From Cognatishimia sp. 1_MG-2023 (GTDB taxonomy: Bacteria; Pseudomonadota; Alphaproteobacteria; Rhodobacterales; Rhodobacteraceae): 64,000 bases of DNA. The stretch is from assembly GCF_030548175.1 (NCBI RefSeq), contig NZ_JAUORX010000004.1:1-64000 (forward strand). Reading direction: 5' to 3'. The position numbers were made by a program, and so were the translations under genes. The notes beneath the pieces are model-generated. The model was given only the letters and a program-made list of their open reading frames with translations. It was not told the origin of the DNA and did no database searches. Shown one piece after another: positions 8,357-17,901 of this stretch; the first letter of the stretch is position 1; every line of letters begins with the position of its first letter.

Positions 8357-9637
8357 ATGAACCTGTTCTCTAAAACCCTAACAAGTGCTGCTGCCCTAAC
8401 CGTAATGGCCGGCACTGCTATGGCGAGTGATTGTTCCGTTAAAGTGGGTGTTCTGCACTCTTTGTCCGGCACCATGGCGATTTCTGAAACAACTTTGAAA
8501 GACACAATGCTGATGCTGGTTGAACAGCAGAACGCAAAAGGCGGTGTCTTGGGTTGTGCGATTGAGCCAGTGGTTGTTGACCCGGCATCTGATTGGCCAC
8601 TGTTTGCTGAAAAAGCACGTGAGCTTCTGACTACACATGAAGTTGACGTTATCTTTGGCAACTGGACTTCGGTGTCCCGTAAGTCTGTTCTGCCAGTGAT
8701 CGAAGAATTGAACGGCCTGCTGTTCTACCCTGTTCAGTACGAAGGCGAAGAGTCTTCTAAGAACGTATTCTACACAGGTGCGGCGCCGAACCAGCAAGCG
8801 ATCCCAGCGGTTGATTACTTCCTAGAAGAGCTTGGTGTCGAGAAATTCGCACTGTTGGGCACAGACTACGTGTACCCACGGACCACAAACAACATTCTTG
8901 AGCAGTACCTACAAGACAACGGTATCGCGAAAGACGACATCTTTGTGAACTACACACCATTTGGTCACTCTGACTGGGCAACCATCGTTGCTGACGTTGT
9001 GGCATTGGGTGAAGACGGCAAATCTGTTGGTGTCATCTCTACCATCAACGGCGACGCAAACATCGGCTTCTATAAAGAGCTGGCAGCGGCGGGCATCTCT
9101 GCGGATGACATCCCAGTTGTTGCGTTCTCTGTTGGTGAAGAAGAGCTATCCGGTCTGGACACAGCGAACCTAGAAGGTCACTTGGCGGCTTGGAACTACT
9201 TCCAGTCTGCAGAATCTGATGCAAACGCTGAATTCATCGACGCATGGAAAGCCTTTGCTGGCGAAGAGCGTGTGACCAACGACCCAATGGAAGCGCATTA
9301 CATCGGTTTCAACATGTGGGTTAACGCGGTTGAAGCGGCTGGCACCACAGACGTGGATGCGGTTCGTACAGCGATGTACGGTCAAGAGTTCCCGAACCTG
9401 ACTGGCGGTACAGCGGTTATGCTGCCTAACCACCACTTGGCGAAACCAGTTCTGATTGGTGAAATCCAAGCGGACGGTCAGTTCGATATCATCTCTAAAA
9501 CTGCAGAAGTTCCGGGTGACGCATGGACTGACTTCTTGCCAGCCTCTGCTGTTCTGAAGTCCGACTGGAAAGACCTGGGCTGCGGTATGTACAACACCGA
9601 AACCGGTTCCTGTGTACAGCTGAAGTCTAACTACTAA
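8357..9637 (+). CDS. urtA: Urea ABC transporter substrate-binding protein
   Basis: Periplasmic urea-binding protein of the UrtABCDE importer. Signal peptide to about residue 23 (TVMAGTAMA), then KVGVLHSLSGTMAISETTLKD, the hallmark UrtA opening; further family marks are DPASDWPLFAEKARELL, WTSVSRKSVLPV, LFYPVQYEGEESSKNVFYTGAAPNQQ and HYIGFNMW. Length 426 is normal. Codon use is noticeably biased toward highly expressed codons, consistent with an abundant binding protein. It is the first urt gene, divergent from ureD, and is followed by a stable intercistronic hairpin. Confidence 0.97.
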   Translation: MNLFSKTLTSAAALTVMAGTAMASDCSVKVGVLHSLSGTMAISETTLKDTMLMLVEQQNAKGGVLGCAIEPVVVDPASDWPLFAEKARELLTTHEVDVIFGNWTSVSRKSVLPVIEELNGLLFYPVQYEGEESSKNVFYTGAAPNQQAIPAVDYFLEELGVEKFALLGTDYVYPRTTNNILEQYLQDNGIAKDDIFVNYTPFGHSDWATIVADVVALGEDGKSVGVISTINGDANIGFYKELAAAGISADDIPVVAFSVGEEELSGLDTANLEGHLAAWNYFQSAESDANAEFIDAWKAFAGEERVTNDPMEAHYIGFNMWVNAVEAAGTTDVDAVRTAMYGQEFPNLTGGTAVMLPNHHLAKPVLIGEIQADGQFDIISKTAEVPGDAWTDFLPASAVLKSDWKDLGCGMYNTETGSCVQLKSNY

Positions 9638-9651
9638 TCTGTCTAGAAATT

Positions 9652-9679
9652 GTCGGGGTGCCACGTTTGGCGCCCCGAC
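9652..9679 (+). promoter_or_regulatory. urtA-urtB intercistronic stem-loop
   Basis: An 11-bp stem, gtcggggtgcc with ggcgccccgac (one T-G wobble), loop acgttt, 15 nt after the urtA stop. There is no T-run, so it looks like an mRNA-stabilising or partially terminating structure that would keep urtA expression above urtBCDE. Confidence 0.65.
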
Positions 9680-9701
9680 CCCTGATTTAGAAAACTCCCC
9701 C

Positions 9702-11645
9702 ATGATCCGTACACTTACATTGGCGCTGGCACTGCTCTGCCTGCCTGTTGCGCTGTATGCCCAAGACTTACAGAGCCTCTTACAAACTCATCAAAAGATC
9801 GTTGAAAAACCTTCACGGAAAACCGTTGGGCCGGTGATCGAAGCACTTGGTGCGTCAGGCTTGCCAGAGGTTCCCGTTTTCCTGGAACGTTGGCAGGATA
9901 AGGCACTGTATGTGCGCAAAGACGATGGGGTTTTCTTTTATGCCGCGAAATCCGCCGAGGGCCGTGACCTGATTGATATTTCAACGGGTGAGATTGTGGC
10001 CACGGGCGTTGATGCCGGTACTTTGAAACAAATAAAACCGAACGGCGGTGTCCGTAAGGTGATTGGTGAGGCGCTGGTGCAGTTTTTGCTAAGCGATCCC
10101 GATATTGAACGCCGCAGAAATGCGGTGGATGCCATTGCGCGAAACTTAAGCCCAAACCAAATCGCGCCATTGGTGGCGTCGATCGAAGGTGAGCCTGATG
10201 CGGCTCTATTACAGCGGAAAAGGCGATTAGCAGGCTATTTGACTGCGCGTTTTGGCGACACCACAGAGGCGCGTGTGGATGCGATTGAATTTCTGTCGGA
10301 TGACCTAAGCGTTGATGGCCGAGCCGTGATGTCCCAGATTTTGGAAACGCGGTTTGTGGCGGCTGATGCTGTGCCAGATGCGAATGTGTCTGAGGTATTG
10401 GAGCCCGGTAGCGAGGCACTTTCGCGGGATGCGGCTTATGCGATTTTGGTTGAGGAACATGGCTTCCCACCGCGGCTCACCGACAATGACGTGCGCCTTG
10501 CGCTAGAGGCGCATGTGGACGGCGGCAAAGCCGGTGGTGTTCCTGTTGCGCAGTTGGGCGACATGCAAAATCGCGCGGTGGCTTATGACACGCTGGCAGC
10601 GCAGGGATTGGTTCAAAAACGTGTCTCCGAAGGCGATCTGGATCGTGCCTTTGCGGAGTGGGGTTTCTACCAAGTTTACCTAGAAAACGACGCGGCCGTA
10701 ACGGCGGCAGCTTTAGAAACGCAGAAGGCCATTCAGACCAAAGTGGCGATGAACCAAGCGGTTGATCTGGGCATGGATGCGATTTCTTTGGCGTCGATCT
10801 ATTTCTTGGCCGCTGTTGGCTTGGCCATCACCTTTGGAGTGATGGGCGTGATCAACATGGCGCATGGCGAGTTCATCATGATGGGTGCTTATACCGGTTA
10901 CGTCGTGCAGCAGTTCATTACCAACTACACGCTGTCACTGGTTGTGGCCCTGCCCTTGGCCTTTGCGGTGACGTTTGCGGCGGGTGTCGCGATGGAGCGG
11001 TTGGTTATTCGCTGGCTCTATAACCGCCCGCTCGAAACGCTATTGGCGACCTTTGGTATTTCGGTGGCGTTGCAGCAGTTGGCAAAGAACATCTTTGGCA
11101 CGCAGGCGCGTCCGCTGACCTCTCCGGGTTGGTTGGATGGCGCTTGGGTCATCAATGACGTTGTGCAGATCAGCTATATTCGTATCGCGATTTTCGTGCT
11201 GGCACTGATGTTCTTGGGGCTATTGTTGTTCATTCTGAAAAAGACCCGTCTGGGCCTAGAGGTGCGCGCGGTAACGCAGAACCCACGCATGGCGGCATCG
11301 ATGGGGATCAACCCGGATAAGATCAAGATGATGACCTTTGGCCTTGGCTCTGGCATCGCGGGGATCGCCGGTGTTGCGATTGGCCTGTTTGCCAAAGTCA
11401 CGTCCGAGATGGGATCAGACTATATTGTGCAAAGCTTTATGACCGTTGTGGTCGGCGGCGTTGGCAACGTTTGGGGTACGTTGGCGGGGGCTGCGATGAT
11501 TGGCTTCTTCCAAAAGGGTGTCGAGTGGTTGAACCCGACCAACACCTTGGCGGCGCAGACCTATATGATCTTGTTCATCATCCTGTTCATTCAATTCCGT
11601 CCGAAGGGCATCATTGCCCTGAAGGGCCGCGCGGCAGGAGATTAA
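9702..11645 (+). CDS. urtB: Urea ABC transporter permease UrtB
   Basis: Inner-membrane permease of the urea importer. The 647 residues begin with a signal-like segment (to about residue 20, LPVALYAQD), followed by a roughly 330-residue extracytoplasmic region with HEAT-like helical character, then a LivH-type permease with the typical VGLAITFGVMGVINMAHGEFIMMGAYTGYV and the EAA-like loop AVTQNPRMAASMGINPDKIK. UrtB proteins of proteobacteria often have such an N-terminal extension; its job is unclear. Ends GIIALKGRAAGD, 4 nt before urtC. Confidence 0.95.
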   Translation: MIRTLTLALALLCLPVALYAQDLQSLLQTHQKIVEKPSRKTVGPVIEALGASGLPEVPVFLERWQDKALYVRKDDGVFFYAAKSAEGRDLIDISTGEIVATGVDAGTLKQIKPNGGVRKVIGEALVQFLLSDPDIERRRNAVDAIARNLSPNQIAPLVASIEGEPDAALLQRKRRLAGYLTARFGDTTEARVDAIEFLSDDLSVDGRAVMSQILETRFVAADAVPDANVSEVLEPGSEALSRDAAYAILVEEHGFPPRLTDNDVRLALEAHVDGGKAGGVPVAQLGDMQNRAVAYDTLAAQGLVQKRVSEGDLDRAFAEWGFYQVYLENDAAVTAAALETQKAIQTKVAMNQAVDLGMDAISLASIYFLAAVGLAITFGVMGVINMAHGEFIMMGAYTGYVVQQFITNYTLSLVVALPLAFAVTFAAGVAMERLVIRWLYNRPLETLLATFGISVALQQLAKNIFGTQARPLTSPGWLDGAWVINDVVQISYIRIAIFVLALMFLGLLLFILKKTRLGLEVRAVTQNPRMAASMGINPDKIKMMTFGLGSGIAGIAGVAIGLFAKVTSEMGSDYIVQSFMTVVVGGVGNVWGTLAGAAMIGFFQKGVEWLNPTNTLAAQTYMILFIILFIQFRPKGIIALKGRAAGD

Positions 11646-11649
11646 GACC

Positions 11650-12816
11650 ATGCGGAAAAGTTTTATTGCTCAAAACCCGTCTGTCCTTTGGTTTCTGGCC
11701 TGCCTTGGCTTGTTCACCGTTGTTGTCACCTTGATGGCAGAGGCGACGGGCGCTGGCCTGATCTCTACCTCTTTCGTTAAGACCTTGGGCAAGGTGTTGT
11801 GCCTATGCCTTGTGGCCATCGCGATGGATGTTGTGTGGGGCTACTGCGGTATCCTTTCATTGGGTCACTTCGCGTTCTTTGGCATCGGCGGCTATGCGGT
11901 TGGCATGTGGCTGATGTATGCGCGGACCGAGGCGATTGTCGTCTCTAACTTGGCCGAAAGGACCATTCCAGCGACACCGACTGAAGTGAACGACGCGATT
12001 GCGACGCAGATCTTTGGGGTGGTCGGATCGTCCGAATTCCCGCTGATCTGGGCATTTTCGCATAGCTTGGTGTTGCAGCTACTGCTGGTGGTTCTGGTGC
12101 CGGGGCTATTAGCCTTGATCTTTGGCTGGCTGGCGTTCCGGTCGCGGGTGACCGGCGTTTACCTGTCGATCCTGACCCAAGCGATGACATTGGCCTTGGC
12201 GCTCTATCTGTTTCAAAACGACAGTGGTCTGCGCGGCAACAACGGCTTGTCTGGCTTGCAGAATATTCCGGGGTTCGAAGCCGTACCGCAATCTGTGGTG
12301 TCGATGGGCTTTTTCTGGGCGTCAGCCATAGCGCTGGGTCTGGGGTATGTCCTGTTTGCGCGGGTGTTGTCTGGCAAGATGGGCAGCGTTATTCGCGCCA
12401 TTCGTGATGACGAAACGCGGGTGCGGTTCCTTGGCTATCACGTGGAAAGCTACAAGCTGTTCATCTTTACCCTGACGGCTGTTGTCGCGGGGATCGCCGG
12501 CGCGCTCTATTACCCACAAGCGGGCATCATCAACCCGGCAGAGATCGCACCGATTGCATCAATCTATCTGGCGGTTTGGGTTGCTATCGGTGGTCGCGGG
12601 CGTCTGTATGGCGCGGTGATCGGCACGGCTTTCGTGTCGTTGCTGTCCAGCTGGTTTACCGGCGGTGGCGCACCTGCGGTGAACCTTGGGTTCTACACAA
12701 TTCAATGGACGGAATGGTGGCTGGTGCTGCTGGGCACATCCTTTGTTGCGGTCACGCTGTTCTTCCCTGCGGGGATCGGCGGGTTGTTTGATAAATTCGC
12801 GAGGAAATCATCATGA
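11650..12816 (+). CDS. urtC: Urea ABC transporter permease UrtC
   Basis: LivM-type second permease of the urea importer, 388 residues with about ten hydrophobic segments. Family marks are DVVWGYCGILSLGHFAFFGIGGYAVGMW, the linker NDSGLRGNNGLSGLQ, and the cytoplasmic coupling loop VIRAIRDDETRVRFLGYHVESYK. The stop overlaps the urtD start by 4 nt (ATGA). Confidence 0.96.
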   Translation: MRKSFIAQNPSVLWFLACLGLFTVVVTLMAEATGAGLISTSFVKTLGKVLCLCLVAIAMDVVWGYCGILSLGHFAFFGIGGYAVGMWLMYARTEAIVVSNLAERTIPATPTEVNDAIATQIFGVVGSSEFPLIWAFSHSLVLQLLLVVLVPGLLALIFGWLAFRSRVTGVYLSILTQAMTLALALYLFQNDSGLRGNNGLSGLQNIPGFEAVPQSVVSMGFFWASAIALGLGYVLFARVLSGKMGSVIRAIRDDETRVRFLGYHVESYKLFIFTLTAVVAGIAGALYYPQAGIINPAEIAPIASIYLAVWVAIGGRGRLYGAVIGTAFVSLLSSWFTGGGAPAVNLGFYTIQWTEWWLVLLGTSFVAVTLFFPAGIGGLFDKFARKSS

Positions 12817-13553
12817 GCGCGCTCTTAGAACTTTCCGGCGTCTCGGTTAGCTTTGATGGCTTTAAGGCGATCAACAATCTGGCCTTTCAAATCAACGAAC
12901 CCGAAATGCGGGCGATCATTGGGCCAAACGGCGCGGGTAAAACCACGTTTATGGATATTGTCACCGGCAAAACGAAACCCGATGAAGGGCGCGTTTTATG
13001 GGGCGAAAAATCGATCAACCTGATCGGCAAATCCGAAAGCCAAATCGCGCGCGAAGGTGTGGGGCGAAAGTTCCAGAAACCAACAGTGTTCGAAGATCAA
13101 ACCGTGCGCGAGAACTTGGCCATGGCGCTCAAGAACCCGCGCGGGCCGTTTGAGGTGCTGTTTTATCGCAAGTCCGCCGAAGGTGCCGCGCGGATCGAGG
13201 CGATTGCCGAACAGATCAACCTGACCGATCAACTGACCCGTAAATCGGGCGAGTTAAGCCATGGTCAAAAGCAGTGGTTGGAAATTGGGATGTTGCTGGC
13301 GCAGGAACCGCGGTTGTTATTGGTCGATGAGCCAGCGGCGGGGATGACCCCGGCGGAACGTGAGAAGACCACCGAGATTTTGGTCGAAGCGGCCAAGACC
13401 CGTGCGGTGGTTGTTGTGGAACATGACATGGAATTTGTGCGGCGGTTGAACTGCAAAGTGACCGTGCTGCACGAAGGGTCAGTTCTGGCCGAAGGATCGC
13501 TGGACCACGTGACACAAAACCCCGAAGTCATCGACGTTTATCTGGGACGCTAA
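12813..13553 (+). CDS. urtD: Urea ABC transporter ATPase UrtD
   Basis: LivG-type ATPase, 246 residues. Walker A GPNGAGKTT at about 38-46, Q-loop region GRKFQKPTVFEDQTVRENLAMAL, signature LSHGQKQWLEIGMLL (the HGQ form typical of UrtD), Walker B LLLVDEPAAGMT, and the switch His in VVVEHDMEFVRRL. It energises urea import together with UrtE. Confidence 0.96.
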   Translation: MSALLELSGVSVSFDGFKAINNLAFQINEPEMRAIIGPNGAGKTTFMDIVTGKTKPDEGRVLWGEKSINLIGKSESQIAREGVGRKFQKPTVFEDQTVRENLAMALKNPRGPFEVLFYRKSAEGAARIEAIAEQINLTDQLTRKSGELSHGQKQWLEIGMLLAQEPRLLLVDEPAAGMTPAEREKTTEILVEAAKTRAVVVVEHDMEFVRRLNCKVTVLHEGSVLAEGSLDHVTQNPEVIDVYLGR

Positions 13554-13556
13554 GAC

Positions 13557-14255
13557 ATGTTGAAAATTGATAACCTGACCCTGCATTACGGGCATTCACA
13601 GATTTTATACGACGTCTCTATGCAAGCAGATGTTGGTAAAGTCACTTGCTTGATGGGCACGAACGGCGTTGGAAAAACGTCTCTGTTAAAGGCGATTTCG
13701 GGCACGCATGCGCGATCTGGTGGCGATCTGTCATTGGATGGCACCGAAGTGCCGCGCAATGCGTCAGCGTTTTACATGGCACGCAATGGTGTGGGCTATG
13801 TGCCCCAAGGCCGTGACGTGTTTCCGTTGATGACGGTGCGCGAAAACCTAGAGACTGGGTACGCCTGCCTACCCCGCGATGAACGCATGGTGCCGGATGA
13901 AATCTACGAACTGTTTCCCGTACTAAAAGACATGCGCGCCCGGCGTGGTGGTGACTTGTCTGGCGGTCAGCAGCAACAGTTGGCGATTGCGCGGGCTTTG
14001 GTGGCGAAACCAAAGCTGTTGCTATTGGACGAACCGACCGAGGGCATTCAGCCGAACATCATCAAACAGATCGGCGATGTCATTGCCTATTTGCGGGATC
14101 GGGGGGATATGGCGATTGTGTTGGTCGAGCAGTTCTTTGATTTCGCATACGGTCTGGGCGACAATTTTGTGGCTTTGACACGGGGCGAAGTGGTGCATAA
14201 CGCGCCAAGAGCCGACACAGAGCGCGAGGCGCTTTTGGCCAAGGTATCGGTCTAG
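13557..14255 (+). CDS. urtE: Urea ABC transporter ATPase UrtE
   Basis: LivF-type ATPase, 232 residues. Walker A GTNGVGKTSLLK, Q-loop VGYVPQGRDVFPLMTVRENLETG, signature LSGGQQQQLAIARAL, Walker B LLLLDEPTEGIQPNI, and a VLVEQFFDFAY switch region. Starts 3 nt after urtD and ends the operon. A wobble-containing stem (14261-14268 with 14280-14287) follows the stop but has no T-run. Confidence 0.95.
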   Translation: MLKIDNLTLHYGHSQILYDVSMQADVGKVTCLMGTNGVGKTSLLKAISGTHARSGGDLSLDGTEVPRNASAFYMARNGVGYVPQGRDVFPLMTVRENLETGYACLPRDERMVPDEIYELFPVLKDMRARRGGDLSGGQQQQLAIARALVAKPKLLLLDEPTEGIQPNIIKQIGDVIAYLRDRGDMAIVLVEQFFDFAYGLGDNFVALTRGEVVHNAPRADTEREALLAKVSV

Positions 14256-14300
14256 CTTTTCGTTGGGGGCTGTCGTGGTCCCCGACGTCGAACGCCCTGT

Positions 14301-14780
14301 CTATGCGGGTTCAGCACTCGCGCGGTCAGCCTGCTCGGCGACTTTGTCAAAACATTCTAACAAGCAATTCAGCTCGTCGCTTGATAAGGGCGAGAGCAAT
14401 TCCTTTTCCAGCTTTCGCATCCGTGGAACCAGATCGGCGTAGACGGCAAGGCCCTCCTTGGACAGTCCAAGGAACCGGCTGCGGCCATCATTCTTATTTG
14501 CAGTTTCAATCAACCAGCCGCGTTTTCGCATGCGGGCGACGGCGCGGCTAACCGCGACTTTATCCATGCTAGAGGTCTCAACAATCTGAGCAGCCGTTTG
14601 CCGGGAATCGACTCCAAGGATCACCATCGTGCGCCAATCATCTGGCTTCATATCGTATCTATCTTGGTAAACTCGAGCGACGGCGCCACTCACCTTTGTA
14701 TAGAAATGGCGCGTTATATAAGGAAAGAAATCCTGCAGCACGATAGGCGTATCCTCGGCTAATTCTTTGTTATTAAGCAC
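14301..14780 (-). CDS. MarR family transcriptional regulator
   Basis: A 159-residue winged-helix regulator. The core holds DWRTMVILGVDSRQTAAQIVETSSMDKVAVSRAVARMRKRGWL, the typical MarR recognition helix region, then the wing with DGRSRFLGLSKEGLAVY. The long N-terminal and C-terminal helices would form the dimer. It is divergent from the three-gene TRAP transporter, with a 176-bp gap that carries a paired TTGCAA motif, so it probably controls that transporter and itself in response to the substrate or a derived metabolite. Confidence 0.9.
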   Translation of the reverse strand: MLNNKELAEDTPIVLQDFFPYITRHFYTKVSGAVARVYQDRYDMKPDDWRTMVILGVDSRQTAAQIVETSSMDKVAVSRAVARMRKRGWLIETANKNDGRSRFLGLSKEGLAVYADLVPRMRKLEKELLSPLSSDELNCLLECFDKVAEQADRASAEPA

Positions 14781-14870
14781 TTTCCACTCCCATGCGCGGC
14801 CGACACGCCTTTAGTCACATTTTCATAAGTATCCTCATTTCAGCCATAAACGGCCAGAAAAAAGTTTCAC

Positions 14871-14887
14871 TTGCAATTAACTTGCAA
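14871..14887. promoter_or_regulatory. Putative MarR operator, paired TTGCAA
   Basis: TTGCAA occurs at 14871-14876 and 14882-14887, one helical turn apart with spacer TTAAC; each half is itself palindromic, so the site is both direct and inverted. The copies lie between a repeated AGTTTCA (14863 and 14892). Position between the divergent MarR and TRAP genes fits an operator. Not tested. Confidence 0.5.
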
Positions 14888-14956
14888 AAATAGTTTCATC
14901 AGAAACCAATTAGAGGCCGCATTCTTACTGCGACTTTAATATCTTGGGAGGAATAA

Positions 14957-15991
14957 ATGATGAATTCGATTGTAGGGCGTTTTGCCCGTTTGCTATCCGT
15001 TTCGGCCACTGCATCTGCCTTGAGCATTGCAGCGACGCAGTCTTCTGCTGAGGAACTTGCTTTGTCAGCTTGGCTGCCACCAGCGCACCCCGTTGTTAGT
15101 GAAATCGTCAAGCCATGGGCTGAAGAGGTTGGCAAGGTCACTGAGGGCCGCGTTACTGTGCGCATCCTGCCGCGTCCGTTAGGGCCGCCGCCTGCGCATT
15201 TCGATTTGGCCATTGATGGCATCGCAGACATCACATTTGGTTTGCACAGCTTCACAACCGACAATCGCTTTTTGCGCTCGCGGATTGGCCAGTTTTCATT
15301 CCTAGGTGAAAACGCAGAATCCCTCTCGGAGGCGTATTGGAACGTCTACACAGGTGAACTGGAAGCCGATAAAGAGCACCAAGGCGCAAAGTTGCTAAGC
15401 CTTTGGGTGCACGGCCCGGGTTTATTCCACAACAATCAACGTGAAATCAAAACGCCAGAGGATTTCGCAGGCCTGAAAATCCGGACACCCGGCGGCTATA
15501 TTGCCGAGTTGGTCAGCGAACTTGGCGCGACGACGCAATTCATGGGCCCAGGTCAGGTGTTTGAAAAGCTTTCAACCGGCGTGATCGACGGTGTGACCTT
15601 CCCAGGCGAAGCCATTCGCGCGTTTAACCTGTCTGATCACCTGACCCACACAATGCGCATTCCGGGCGGCATTTATAATACAAGCTGGTTCCTTGTGATG
15701 AACGAAGATAAGTGGAACGATATTTCTGACGCTGACAAAGCGGCGATCGAGGCGATTTCTGGCGCGACACTTGCGGCGGTTGCCGGTTCTGTTTGGGACA
15801 AAGCAGATCAACGCGGTTGGGACGTTGTAAACGAGTCTGACATGCAGGTTTATGATGCGTCGCCAGAAGTTGTGGCAGGTATCAAAGCCATCGCTGATGC
15901 GAAAGAAGCGGACTGGTCCAAAGCTCTAGCCGATCAAGGCTATGACGGAACAGCCGCACTTGCATCCATCCGCGCGCAAGCTGCGGAGTAA
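14957..15991 (+). CDS. TRAP transporter substrate-binding protein (DctP family)
   Basis: Periplasmic receptor of a tripartite transporter for a carboxylated solute. Signal peptide about 1-31 (ending QSSAEE), then LSAWLPPAHPVVSEIVKPWAEEV. The conserved LKIRTPGGYIAELVSELGA contains the Arg that normally binds the ligand carboxylate. The 344-residue length is normal. A strong ribosome site (gggagg) precedes two adjacent ATGs. The ligand cannot be named; the divergent MarR regulator suggests an aromatic or other organic acid, which is inference. Confidence 0.92.
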   Translation: MMNSIVGRFARLLSVSATASALSIAATQSSAEELALSAWLPPAHPVVSEIVKPWAEEVGKVTEGRVTVRILPRPLGPPPAHFDLAIDGIADITFGLHSFTTDNRFLRSRIGQFSFLGENAESLSEAYWNVYTGELEADKEHQGAKLLSLWVHGPGLFHNNQREIKTPEDFAGLKIRTPGGYIAELVSELGATTQFMGPGQVFEKLSTGVIDGVTFPGEAIRAFNLSDHLTHTMRIPGGIYNTSWFLVMNEDKWNDISDADKAAIEAISGATLAAVAGSVWDKADQRGWDVVNESDMQVYDASPEVVAGIKAIADAKEADWSKALADQGYDGTAALASIRAQAAE

Positions 15992-15997
15992 CGTTGC

Positions 15998-16513
15998 ATG
16001 CAACCGGAACAGACGAAAGTCTCCGCGACCAGCCAGATCGATAGGATCTGGCTGGTCGTCTCACGTATATTAACCGCGCTCAGTGCGCTGACACTTTTGA
16101 CGATGATGGCCTTGACCAGCACGGATGTCATAGCGCGCTATATCGTCAATCGCCCTATTCGCGGTGCCTTTGAGATTACTGAATTGCTTTTGGTGTGCTT
16201 GGTTTTCTTATCAATGCCATTGGCATGCCGTGCAGGCACCCATGTCGAGGTAGAACTGATCGAGCCCAAGTCCCCGGTCATGATGAAGATCAGCAGCTCA
16301 TTTGCACATCTCTGCGGGTTCGCGATCTTTGCTGTCTTGGCGTGGCAGATCTTTGACTACGCGGAACGCTTTGCGCGTTATGGCCAAGTCACGAACTCCT
16401 TAGAAATTCCACTCTCTTGGCCGGCCTATTTGGCTTCGGCTTGCTGTGCCCTTAGCGCTTTGGTTTTCGTGGGCTTGCTGTTCAAAACGCTGGGAAAGAC
16501 AAAACATGATTGA
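15998..16513 (+). CDS. TRAP transporter small permease (DctQ family)
   Basis: 171 residues with four hydrophobic segments, the small membrane component linking the receptor to the large permease. Visible marks are the TDVIARYIVNRPIRGAFEITELLL region and a cytoplasmic-rich N-terminus. Starts 6 nt after the receptor gene and its stop lies inside the start of the large permease gene (8-nt overlap). Confidence 0.92.
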   Translation: MQPEQTKVSATSQIDRIWLVVSRILTALSALTLLTMMALTSTDVIARYIVNRPIRGAFEITELLLVCLVFLSMPLACRAGTHVEVELIEPKSPVMMKISSSFAHLCGFAIFAVLAWQIFDYAERFARYGQVTNSLEIPLSWPAYLASACCALSALVFVGLLFKTLGKTKHD

Positions 16514-17816
16514 ATCCCTTATTGGCTTTGCAGCCCTATTCGCATTGGTCTTGGTCCGTGTTCCTATCGCCTTTGCCATGATTATGGTCGGCACCATCGG
16601 CTTCGCCCTGTTGCGCAGCTGGGACGCCGCTTTTCGGCTGGCTGGGAACTCTGCGTTTGATACGGTGATGTCCTTTACGCTGTCGGTTATTCCGCTGTTC
16701 ATTCTGATGGGGAACCTGCTGACAAGCTCTGGCGTGTCTGATGCGCTGTTCTCCACAGCACACCGCGCGCTTTACAAGCTCAAGGGTGGTCTTGCGATGG
16801 CAACCATTGTGGCTTGTGGAGGTTTTTCTGCCGTTTGCGGATCGTCCTTGGCAACAGCGGCGACCATGTCCAAAGTGGCCATGCCTACGATGCGCAAAAC
16901 GGGATATGCCGATAGCCTAGCCACCGGTTCCATTGCCGCGGGCGGTACCTTGGGCATTCTGATCCCGCCTTCTGTTGTTCTGATCATCTACGGTCTGATC
17001 ACCGAGGCAGACATTGGCAAACTGTTCATTGCGGGGATCATTCCCGGTGTGATTGGCATCTTGTTCTATTTGCTGGCTGTAGCGGTGATCGTACGCATCA
17101 AACCAGAGCTTGCGGCCAATGACGCAACACGCATTGAGATGAGTTCGCGTGACCTGAAAGGCGTCGCGGCAGTTATCTTTCTGTTTGCCGTGATCATCAT
17201 CGGCATCTACGGCGGTATCTTTACCCCATCCGAAGTGGCGGCGATTGGCGCATTTATTGCGCTGCTGATCGCATTCTTCCTTGGCGGTTTAACACTCAAG
17301 AAACTGTGGGAAGCCTGTGTTGATACGATCCAAACCAGTGCCATGATTTTTGCACTGGTGATTGGCGCAGAGATCTTTTCAAACTTCATCAGCTATGCGG
17401 GTCTGCCAGATGCTATTCTGGCTTGGGTCACAAGCTTGGATGTTGGCGCCTATATGGTGATCTTTATCCTGATCGTGATCTACATCATCCTAGGCGCGGT
17501 TCTGGAAAGCCTTTCCATGATCTTGCTGACGGTGCCGATCTTTTTCCCGGTTGTTATGTCGCTCGACTTTGGAACTGGACTGTTGTCCAACCCGGATTAC
17601 ACGGCGATTTGGTTCGGGATTATTGTGGTCGTGGTCACCGAGATCAGCCTAATCTCTCCACCTATCGGACTGAACGTCTTCGTCCTGCGCACCGTTTTGA
17701 CGGATGTGTCGATTACGACGATCTTCCGCGGAGTTATGCCCTTCTGGTTCGCTGATCTGTTCCGCCTCGCGCTATTGGTGGCCTTGCCCATCACCAGCTT
17801 GATATTGATCGGTTAG
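16506..17816 (+). CDS. TRAP transporter large permease (DctM family)
   Basis: Twelve-segment ion-transporter-superfamily permease that drives sodium-coupled uptake. ATG at 16506 gives 436 residues beginning MIESLIGFAALFALVLVRVPIAFAM, the normal DctM opening; the frame extends upstream inside dctQ but that part is not family-like. Marks include GGTLGILIPPSVVLIIYGLITEADIGKLFIAG and EISLISPPIGLNVFVL. Ends the operon just before a strong hairpin terminator. Confidence 0.93.
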   Translation: MIESLIGFAALFALVLVRVPIAFAMIMVGTIGFALLRSWDAAFRLAGNSAFDTVMSFTLSVIPLFILMGNLLTSSGVSDALFSTAHRALYKLKGGLAMATIVACGGFSAVCGSSLATAATMSKVAMPTMRKTGYADSLATGSIAAGGTLGILIPPSVVLIIYGLITEADIGKLFIAGIIPGVIGILFYLLAVAVIVRIKPELAANDATRIEMSSRDLKGVAAVIFLFAVIIIGIYGGIFTPSEVAAIGAFIALLIAFFLGGLTLKKLWEACVDTIQTSAMIFALVIGAEIFSNFISYAGLPDAILAWVTSLDVGAYMVIFILIVIYIILGAVLESLSMILLTVPIFFPVVMSLDFGTGLLSNPDYTAIWFGIIVVVVTEISLISPPIGLNVFVLRTVLTDVSITTIFRGVMPFWFADLFRLALLVALPITSLILIG

Positions 17817-17840
17817 CTAGGACCAACTTAGACACAAACA

Positions 17841-17871
17841 ACAAAGGCGAGCCGCACTGGCTCGCCTTTGT
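17841..17871. terminator. Bidirectional terminator, TRAP operon / EamA gene
   Basis: A 13-bp perfect stem (acaaaggcgagcc / ggctcgcctttgt) with a 5-nt loop lies between the convergent dctM-type gene and the EamA transporter gene. Confidence 0.85.
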
Positions 17872-17901
17872 CATGTTTACCGGACCTGCAAATCCATGCC
17901 T

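Noticed and set aside
14261-14287. Terminator after urtE
   Set aside because: An 8-bp wobble-containing stem is present but no T-run follows on either strand, so it was not listed as a terminator.
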